This document shows, piece by piece, positions 5,324-13,400 of a stretch of DNA of 28,912 nucleotides. Made by a program: the position numbers and the translations under genes. The stretch is taken from positions 1 to 28,912 of IMG/VR virus record IMGVR_UViG_3300031162_001394, one strand, 5' to 3'. The DNA is from a virus. Position 1 is the stretch's first letter. Each line of letters opens with the position of its first letter. The notes below the pieces were generated by a model. The model was not told the DNA's origin. It saw only the letters and a list, made by a program, of their open reading frames with translations, and ran no database searches.

Positions 5324-7431
5324 GGGTGATCTCCTTGCCCAGCGGAGGGATCCCACGATGGTCGCGCAGTCACCGCCATCTTCCCAGGACGCATTGGGCA
5401 CGACAACGACTCAACCGTGAACCACCCGTCGTTTACCCCCAACTGTGGGCAGTCAATCAAGATCGGCATACCTGCCAGCAACTGGGGCACAGGCACAGAC
5501 GAGAACTCGATCACGTTCCCACCACCCCGACCCGATCGCCGCAGAATTGCCCACGCAGCCATCGTCGCCATCTGCTCTCCGTCAATAGCTTCAGACGACA
5601 CCGACTCAACCAAAGGCTGGTGAGTCCCGCCCCCGTTGGGATCCCAGTACGTCGGCGACGACGGATCCGAATCCCACACCTCGACCTCGATTTCGTCTGC
5701 GTCCTCAGGTACAGAAGACACAGTCAAACGGACGCCCGACGGAGCGCCATCCGAGAACAGGTTTGCTGCCGGGGGGGCAAGCTCGTAGCCGCGATCAGAG
5801 CTGGTCGTGAACTGGTAACGAGGTTCGTATCCGACCTCGACATCGAGCTGCGGACCGATCACGCATCGGCCAAACACGTCGAACGAGACTCCGTAGCCGG
5901 ACCCTTGTTCGATCTCTTCGATCACCTGCAACCGCGACGTGCCCGGATCGATTTCCATTGTGGGCAACGTCCACGTAGTCCCGGTCACCTGAACGTCCAA
6001 GCCTTCGTCAAACCGGTCTCTTACGAGTTCCTCCAACGCGTCCGCGACGTTGTCGCCGGAAGTGATTGTCCAGCCCGAATCGAGATCGTCATCCAGAAGT
6101 TCCCGCATATCGATGAGATCGATATTCAACTGGTGCCCGGCCCCGTCCAACCGCCATGTCGTGCGACCGACTGCGAGCGTCGCGCGACGGGCGATACGTC
6201 GGACGATCGAGTACGTCGACTCCTCTTCTTCCCAACCGGCGTACACCTCGACCAGTGAACCTGACCACGACCTGAGAGGATGGTCGAGAGTCAGCGGAGC
6301 ATTCTCCGGGGCTTGGTCTGCGTCGGCATCCAGCCACAAAGAGACCGATCCTGATCTCGTGACAAAACCGTCGGCAGTTTCGTCAATGTCCTCAAGCTGA
6401 AATGGCAGCTTTATCGCGTCGTCTTCATCGAACGTGGAGTAGAGAGCACGGCCGTCCGAAGAAAGCACCCGAACGCCAGTAGCCATAACCGTTCCGCGAT
6501 CTGGCAGCGACCCGAGCGACACCTCTTCGATCGAGTATTCGATTTGCGGGATCTCCCACTCGAACACCAGCAGCGCGGGCACAAACGAACCAGGCCCGTC
6601 GGCCAACGTCTGATGACCAAGGTCACGCGATGTGCTTTGAGACGTGACCGTAAATCCAGCCGGGACATCGTTGATGTCGTGGTAGAAGACGACATCGATC
6701 CCAGACACCGTGAAGCCCGACGGGTTGTCCTCGAACGCAACATCGCCGATGTTGACGCCTCGACCGTCTGGTGTGCCAGTGACCGATGTGCCGGTAACCG
6801 TCCAAGTGTTTCCTTGCGGATCGTTCCACGACGTGTCCCCGGGGCCGTCAGCGTCTCCGTTCGGGTAGAAGTCGGCCTCGACAACCCCGTCGAACTCCCA
6901 GACGGCCCGGATCAAATCGCACGTAATGATGTCCGACCCGAGCGCGTACGGGACCGCTCCCAGAACGAACTGGCCATTCGGGTTGACAGGCACAGACAAG
7001 CCCGTCACCGATGTCGAGTTTGCTTCGACCAGGCTCCACGAGACGGCCGAATAGTCTTCGGTGTCGTCGTTCGATTCGTAGATGCGGACAAACAGCGACC
7101 CTGTACCGGACGGCGGGTACTCGATGTTCACCCGCAACCAGCGGAGCGACACCCCACCCGTCTGGGAGAGCGAACTGGACGACGGACCGTAGTTGCCGGG
7201 ATCAGTCTGAACGACCGCGGCGTAACTGCCCGCCGAGCTACGAGTCCACCATGTGAACCCGTTACTCGTTGATGTCGTCTGGAAACCGCCGACTGCCTGC
7301 CAGCTGCTGGTGTTCAGGTTGAAGTTGTCGACGCGGAGGTAGAGGTTGATTTCCTCGTAGCTGCCACCGGAATCGGGGGCTGTTACCCGATCGCCGGACC
7401 CAGGACCGTCGAGATGTACATAAGCCGCCAC
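5320..7431 (-). CDS. Minor tail protein with LamG-like N-terminus and hub-like C-terminus
   Basis: This encodes 703 residues from GTG 7431, four bases after the upstream stop and preceded by GAGGA eight bases away. The N-terminal region (about 1-280) is beta-rich, full of Ser/Thr/Asp and aromatic residues (EINLYLRVDNFNLNTSSW, then WWTRSSAGSYAAVVQ), like concanavalin/LamG-type carbohydrate-binding folds. From about residue 290 the sequence changes to a tail-hub-like module, with SGSLVEVYAGWEEEES, a helix DNVADALEELVRDRFD and TMEIDPGTSRLQVIEEI, the last resembling hub or distal minor tail proteins that connect the tube to fibres. It follows another large minor tail protein and is translationally coupled to it. 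It probably acts in the virion tip in adsorption. The domain assignments are inferred from pattern, not from a search. Confidence 0.82.
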   Translation of the reverse strand: MAAYVHLDGPGSGDRVTAPDSGGSYEEINLYLRVDNFNLNTSSWQAVGGFQTTSTSNGFTWWTRSSAGSYAAVVQTDPGNYGPSSSSLSQTGGVSLRWLRVNIEYPPSGTGSLFVRIYESNDDTEDYSAVSWSLVEANSTSVTGLSVPVNPNGQFVLGAVPYALGSDIITCDLIRAVWEFDGVVEADFYPNGDADGPGDTSWNDPQGNTWTVTGTSVTGTPDGRGVNIGDVAFEDNPSGFTVSGIDVVFYHDINDVPAGFTVTSQSTSRDLGHQTLADGPGSFVPALLVFEWEIPQIEYSIEEVSLGSLPDRGTVMATGVRVLSSDGRALYSTFDEDDAIKLPFQLEDIDETADGFVTRSGSVSLWLDADADQAPENAPLTLDHPLRSWSGSLVEVYAGWEEEESTYSIVRRIARRATLAVGRTTWRLDGAGHQLNIDLIDMRELLDDDLDSGWTITSGDNVADALEELVRDRFDEGLDVQVTGTTWTLPTMEIDPGTSRLQVIEEIEQGSGYGVSFDVFGRCVIGPQLDVEVGYEPRYQFTTSSDRGYELAPPAANLFSDGAPSGVRLTVSSVPEDADEIEVEVWDSDPSSPTYWDPNGGGTHQPLVESVSSEAIDGEQMATMAAWAILRRSGRGGGNVIEFSSVPVPQLLAGMPILIDCPQLGVNDGWFTVESLSCPMRPGKMAVTARPSWDPSAGQGDHP

Positions 7432-7434
7432 AGA

Positions 7435-10431
7435 TCAGTCCTCGACCTCTACGAACGACACTTGCGTCTCGTACAGATCCCGCAGGTTGCCGACATCGGC
7501 TGCTGTCGGCAAAGCCCGGATCCAATTCAGGGTTCGACCCGATGACTGCCGAACCACCCACTCCTCCCCCAAGGAGTTGATCAACCTCCACGGGCCTCGG
7601 GCACCGAGGAAATCCTCAAGGGTGCGACGTTCGGTCTTGTTCATGGTTCGGAACGTCAAGGTCAACCGTGTCGCTTGTGGCCCAGACGTGACCACCACCG
7701 CTTCACGCACCGGGGGCAGCTGGTCTATCACTACGGCCGTCTCGGGGTCCTCGCGTTCGACCGCTATCACAGTCGGTTGCCACACCGCCATAGTTGTGGT
7801 GTGAATCATCCACCAACCAGTCGAGGTCGTCTGGGTCAATGGCCCGGGCACCCACGCCGAAGATCTGGATCGCTCAGCATTTACGCCACGAACCCGGTAC
7901 AGCAACGAAGCGTTGTGGGCAGGCTGCTCCGACACAAGCCACCGGCGGAACAATCTGCGACCCGCGAGGAAAGGATTCTGCAAAGCTTCGATCTCCGCCT
8001 CAGTCAAAGCTTTCTGAACGATCGCCACCATCGAATGGGTTCCACCGAAATCTTCTTGCGTCAGTGTCCCAGCCCGAGCACCGAGCGTGAAATCTCCAGG
8101 AGTGGGCAAAGCCCCGGCACCAGAAATGTCGACTCCTGTTGTCAGACTGTTGGAGACTGAGTCCCACACATACGCGTTGCCTTGGGCGATCACAACCGCA
8201 ACCACAAGCTGATCATTCGATACCGCTGTACCGCCAGATTCGGAATAACCGGTTGTGGCCCCATCGATTCGGAAACTGATGTTGCCACTAGAAGTCAAAC
8301 GAAGCGACATCGACTCTCCGCCGTTCTCCGTCGACCAGGCCGACCGGATGGTGGGTGCGCCTGTAGCAAGATCAGGCCGCCCCGCCCAGATCACCGTCAG
8401 CTCACCACCCGAAGCAGTGATCGCAGCGAACTTCGCTCTGACGACAGCGTCAGCGAACTCTGCGGCGTCCGTCGAATCAGCCATCGTCGTCATGTACGTG
8501 CCAGACGTGACGATGTGCGCTACCGGAGTCGTATGGGAATTGTGGTCCTGATTCAGGGTCCACGAGTACAGCAGATCGTCAGTCCACCCCGCGTACCCAG
8601 CATCAGGATTCGACTGGTCGCAGCCCACACCCCCAGCCGGGATGAAGTGCAGCTCCTTCGTCAACGACGCGCCCTGCCACGCCACCACCTCGAAGATCCG
8701 TCCCGAACACGGGTTCGTCACCGCCGGATCCTCGCCAACCGTCGCAGTGCCGGAACCCGAAGCCCGGCTTCCCGCCGAAGCGACAGACGGGGTCGTGTCA
8801 GTGTGCGCCAGCGTCCACCCCTGATCAGTGTCGACCGTCAGGCCCGGTGCACAGTAGTCCCGCACGTAGAACTCGGCCTCGTCCGTCGCCAGATCAACCG
8901 TGATCCAGATCTGCAGCCTTGACGAGTACAGCGACACACCCAGCTCGGCCGACGACGCCGACCACGTCACGTTGTTCGTCCCGTCCCAGATCGTGACCTC
9001 CACGCCCTCACTGGAATCAATGAGGTCGACGTGGCCACCGGCCCAGTTCAGGATCCGCTGATCCGCGATGATGTCGTCAAGTTCCACATCGAACGCGATG
9101 TCGACCTGGGTCGAAGACGCTGCGCTCACAGACAAAGCCTGAGCCGAGTTGTCGTCCACCCCAGGCAACGCCAGATAGTGGTCCCCCGGCCAATCCCACA
9201 CTTTGGAAGCGTTGCCCGTAGTCGTGAACGTCCCGTCCGCGACACCAGCGGGGTGCCGGACTGGCCACACCTCTGTGCCAGAAGCAATGTCCTCAGCGCA
9301 GATCAGCACATAGTCGGAGTCGTGGGAGGCCAACAGCTCTTCGAAGGCAGAGGTTGTCTCCTGCCCGTACCCCTCGTCCACATAGGCCCCGCCATCAGTC
9401 GATGACTGCACCTCCACCGCGTCCCAGTACCTCCACCCAGACGATCGAGGCTCTTCCTGGTAGGCGTACACCGACATCGCTGGTGGCACCCACGACGCCA
9501 CCAGCGACGACGGAGCAGACGGCGTCCCCTCGCCCTCGACGTCGGACCACACCGGCACAATAAATGTTTCAGTGTCCCACTTAGAGCGAATCACTTGACC
9601 GCCGGAAGTAGTCGACCACGAACGCACCGACACGTCGTAGGTCGCAGCATCCAACGTCGCGTCAACGGTATGGGACCGAGTTGATTCGCCAGCGACCTTC
9701 CCCGTCCCGTACAGCTCAGACCCGATGCCCGGCGACACACCCGTCGCCGTGACCTCGATCTCCCAGTGAGTTTGCGGGTTGCCCGCGGTGTTCGCATACG
9801 ACCACGTCGGAGTCACCGAACCACCGATAGTTGGCGACCCAGTCGGATACGTCAACGTCGCCGTCACCGAATCCGACTCGCCAGGGTTGCCCGGCTCCCA
9901 CTCGACGTACACCTGGACGTCGTACACCCGGATCTCGCCGGTTCCGTTACCCCAAATCGACTCAATCGTGAAACCAAGACGGTCGAACTCCGACCAGTTC
10001 CTACCGTCAGCGGTCGTGTAACGCGTCGGCCGCGTCGTCCATCCCAGCGCGTAGTCGTACGTTGCAGCCAACGTCGTGTTGTACCAGATGCGGGAATCGT
10101 CTATCCCTCGGACCAGATTGTCGTCTGCATCAAGCGCTGCGGTGTTACAAATCCACGTTCCCGTAGTCGATGAGTTCTTGTCGTGCCGCCACGAGAAATC
10201 CATACGCATCGACACAACCGTCACCGGATTTCCCGAGTTCAACGAGGTCAGATCAATCTCATAAAACTCCAGGCAATCGTTCGACACCGGAGCCGGGTCC
10301 AACCACTTCGCAGTACCTGCAGAATCGATCGCATCAAGCAGGTCAGAGGCTGTACCACCAAGACTCGGGGCCGACTTCGTGAACGAACCCACGACTCGTG
10401 CAGAGGCGCGAAGGGCAGTGACAGTCGACAT
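7435..10431 (-). CDS. Large minor tail protein with FN3- and LamG-like regions
   Basis: A 998-residue protein from ATG 10431 (MSTVTALRASARVVGSFT), 41 nt downstream of the tape measure gene, the usual place for the first large tail-tip protein. Visible parts are: an N-terminal beta domain; a fibronectin-type-III- or Ig-like segment near residues 185-300 (TATLTYPTGSPTIGG, WEIEVTATG); a LamG-like segment around 430-540 (DIAFDVELDDIIADQRILNW, LQIWITVDLATDEAEFY); and a second LamG-like segment around 660-830 ending ALTEAEIEALQ. The C-terminal 120 residues (RTLEDFLGARGPWRLINSL) resemble distal-tail-type domains that contact the tube. The combination suggests an adhesin-like distal tail protein that binds surface polysaccharide. 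No Shine-Dalgarno is optimally placed; a G-run lies about 12 bases upstream. Confidence 0.82.
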   Translation of the reverse strand: MSTVTALRASARVVGSFTKSAPSLGGTASDLLDAIDSAGTAKWLDPAPVSNDCLEFYEIDLTSLNSGNPVTVVSMRMDFSWRHDKNSSTTGTWICNTAALDADDNLVRGIDDSRIWYNTTLAATYDYALGWTTRPTRYTTADGRNWSEFDRLGFTIESIWGNGTGEIRVYDVQVYVEWEPGNPGESDSVTATLTYPTGSPTIGGSVTPTWSYANTAGNPQTHWEIEVTATGVSPGIGSELYGTGKVAGESTRSHTVDATLDAATYDVSVRSWSTTSGGQVIRSKWDTETFIVPVWSDVEGEGTPSAPSSLVASWVPPAMSVYAYQEEPRSSGWRYWDAVEVQSSTDGGAYVDEGYGQETTSAFEELLASHDSDYVLICAEDIASGTEVWPVRHPAGVADGTFTTTGNASKVWDWPGDHYLALPGVDDNSAQALSVSAASSTQVDIAFDVELDDIIADQRILNWAGGHVDLIDSSEGVEVTIWDGTNNVTWSASSAELGVSLYSSRLQIWITVDLATDEAEFYVRDYCAPGLTVDTDQGWTLAHTDTTPSVASAGSRASGSGTATVGEDPAVTNPCSGRIFEVVAWQGASLTKELHFIPAGGVGCDQSNPDAGYAGWTDDLLYSWTLNQDHNSHTTPVAHIVTSGTYMTTMADSTDAAEFADAVVRAKFAAITASGGELTVIWAGRPDLATGAPTIRSAWSTENGGESMSLRLTSSGNISFRIDGATTGYSESGGTAVSNDQLVVAVVIAQGNAYVWDSVSNSLTTGVDISGAGALPTPGDFTLGARAGTLTQEDFGGTHSMVAIVQKALTEAEIEALQNPFLAGRRLFRRWLVSEQPAHNASLLYRVRGVNAERSRSSAWVPGPLTQTTSTGWWMIHTTTMAVWQPTVIAVEREDPETAVVIDQLPPVREAVVVTSGPQATRLTLTFRTMNKTERRTLEDFLGARGPWRLINSLGEEWVVRQSSGRTLNWIRALPTAADVGNLRDLYETQVSFVEVED

Positions 10432-10472
10432 AAGCCAAGGGTGCCCCCCAGATGCCCTTCACGGGCCGATGC

Positions 10473-13400
10473 TCAGCGCCTGGCCAGCTTCCGTTCCAAC
10501 TTGTGCGCCAAACCGTCCACAGCCCTCTCAGCAGCTTCTCCAGCGATTCTGGCGGTCTCAACGGACGCTCCACCCGAGACATTCACCTCGACCGGAGCGT
10601 TCACCACAATCCCACCCCGGTTCGCAGTCAAATTGTTGATCACCCCACCGTTCGCCATTGGAACCAACGAGTGACCAAACAAAGACGCCACCTCCGACAG
10701 AATCTCCATCGATCGATCCCGTTTCTGCGGACTCAGAGGAATGTACGCCTCGCCACCGGTCTCTGCCTCAGCCCACAGCCGGTACGCCCCGGCAGGAGCT
10801 ATCTGAGCAACGTGGTTCTCGAAGCCGCCATCAGCGAACCTCTTGGCCTGATCACTAGACGAACCGAGCACAATCGGGGCCGCAACCACAGTCTGCTGGG
10901 TCGTTGTGACGGTGATGCTCTTGCTAGTGAACCCGGCAAGAGCGCCCGTCGCCGCGCTGATCGCACTCACAGCCTGACCTGATTCCGCAGTCAGCACCGC
11001 GTGGTATGGAGACCCCGCCACAAAACCGTCGGCCGCCGCCTGAGCAGTACCGATCACCTCAGAAGCCGAATCAGTCGCCGTCATCTCGGCGTCGTAAGTC
11101 CCCTCCGCATACGTCGTGGCAAGCGTCGTCAAGTCCAATATCTCAGTGGTCGCGTCCTCGACATCTACCGTAAGGGTCGCCTCGTACGGCTCAGCCACAG
11201 CGGCTTCCAACTCGCTGATGACCCCACCTTCGCCAGTCAACGCGTCCATAGCGTCGTCGGCATCCAACTCCAGGACAATGGTCGTCGGCTCTTCCTCGAA
11301 CGCAAGCAACTCGGTTTCGAGATCCTCTAGCGCAACGTCCAGTTCCTCGGTGTCAGCCTCAAACACGATTTCGTAAGGCTCAGCAGTCAACTCGTCCAGA
11401 ATCGTGACCGTGTCCTCGATATCGATGAGGAACAGCTCTCGTTCCAGTTCCAGCTCTACCTCGTACGGCTCAAGAGTCAGATCTTCTAACAGAGCGACCG
11501 TGTCCTCAAGATCGGTTAGAAGCGCCTCCCGTTCCATCTCCAGCTCAACGATGTAATCCTCTTCAGTCGTTGTCGCTAGCGCCTCATCGACTTCAGCCAA
11601 ATCAGTTTCGAGTTCTTCCTTCTCCAGCTCGATCTCTGCGACATACTCACCGTCCACAAGCTCTTCAAGCTGTTCCACCGCAGCTTCTATGTCCGCTTGC
11701 GATTCCTCGGTGTCAGCCTCAATCGTGACTGTGGTCGGCTCCATCCCCAGCTCTTCGAGAGCGCCTTCGTACGCTTCGACATCAGCCTCGAAATCCTCGC
11801 CCTCCACCTGGATGTCGATGATCATCTGATCCGGGATACCGAACAAAGCCGTTGTCAGCTCCGCAACCTCTTCGGCTGGCAAACCGGCTGCCGTAGCCAA
11901 GTCCGCGAACTGCTGCTCCAGATTCCGGTAAGAGCCGACAGCATCATCAGCAGAATCAGCAGTAGAAGCCACCTCTCGGCCGTACGCCTCCATGTCCTGC
12001 CCTGCCTGGATCAGTGACTCAAGATTCCGACGCGCCTCTTTGTCGTCAAAGCCGAACACCCCGCCCTCATCGACAATCGCGTTGACCTCGTCAATCGCGT
12101 TGAGGTAATCGATCTGCGAACCGATCAAATCCAACTGACGGCCGTACAACACGTCCAACGCGTTTCCAGCAGCGCTAGCAGCGTCCTCAACGTCCTGCAA
12201 CGATTCACTGATCGTGCCGATCGCTACCGCCAGCACCTCAGCAGGTTCAGCCCCACGAGCGAACATCTCCTCGAAGATGAACCCGATATCAAGCCCGGCA
12301 TCTTCCAGCTGGCTGAGGGCGTCGTTAACCGTTCCGTCCCAATCGTCCAACCACTCCACGAACGCTTCCGACGCCCAACCCGTGATGTCTGAGAAGATCG
12401 CAATGAACTGCTCGGGGTCCATCCCCTCTGCCATGCCACGGCCAAGTTCCTGAGCCGCTTCGGAAATATCAAGCGCCGAATCGTTAAACGCATTGAACAT
12501 CTCCGCTGCGGACACGCCAGCACCTTCAGCCATCCCACCCCAGATGTGATCAAGCTCCAAGCCAGCCGCTTCAAGCCTCACGACCATTTCTACGACCGAA
12601 AGATCCCAAGCACCCAACCACTCGACAAACGATTCTTCAGCCCAACCCGAGATCGCCGAGAACTTGTCGATAAACACCTGCTCGTCCATCGCCAACGCCA
12701 TGTCACGGCCAGTGTTGCGAAGATTCTCGGTGATCCCCTTGAACGTCGACTCTGAGTTCTCACTAATGCCTTTGAAGGAATCGTTCCACGGTTTGACGAG
12801 AGACTCTCCGAAACCACCGATCTCGTCAGCAGCGCCCCTGGCGGAATCGGTCCACGCATCGACGAGAGACTCCCCGAAACCACCGATCTCGTCAGCAGCG
12901 CCCCTGAAGGAATCGGTCCACGGTTTGACGAGAGACTCTCCGAAACCACCGATCTCGTCAGCAGTGCCCCGTATCGCGGACGCTGTCCCGCCAAGCGAAC
13001 TCTTCAACTCTTCACCGTCGGCCCGAGTGCCCAGAAACGAAGCACCCAAAGCAGCGACACTGACTGTGCCCGTTGTGGCAGCTTCGCCGATGTCGTAAAG
13101 AGTGTTCGCCACTGGGGCAAGATCGACACCTACCTGTCCCAACGCCTCAGCGTCCACAGCCACCGTGACAGCGATCGACGGCAACCCGACAGAAGTAGCA
13201 AACGTCGCCCCACCATTAGCGAACGAATCAACCAAACCACCCATCGCGAAATCGTGTTGACCCATACCCAACCGTCGAGCAGTTTCCCGAAGAATGTTCC
13301 TGGCACGAGGCCGACGATGATCGTTCGCGAGTGGTATGTAAGCCTCACCCTGAGTTTCTGGCTCTGACCACACTCGGATCGGCGCACCCGGCGACGTGAT

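Noticed and set aside
5324-5401. Longer start for the 146-residue tail protein
   Set aside because: It lies within the 3' end of the minor tail gene and has no ribosome site, while ATG 5323 has AAGGAG and an ATGA overlap.
5296-6258. 320-codon plus-strand ORF
   Set aside because: Antisense shadow of the minor tail protein; composition is Arg/His/Pro-rich with no recognisable domain.
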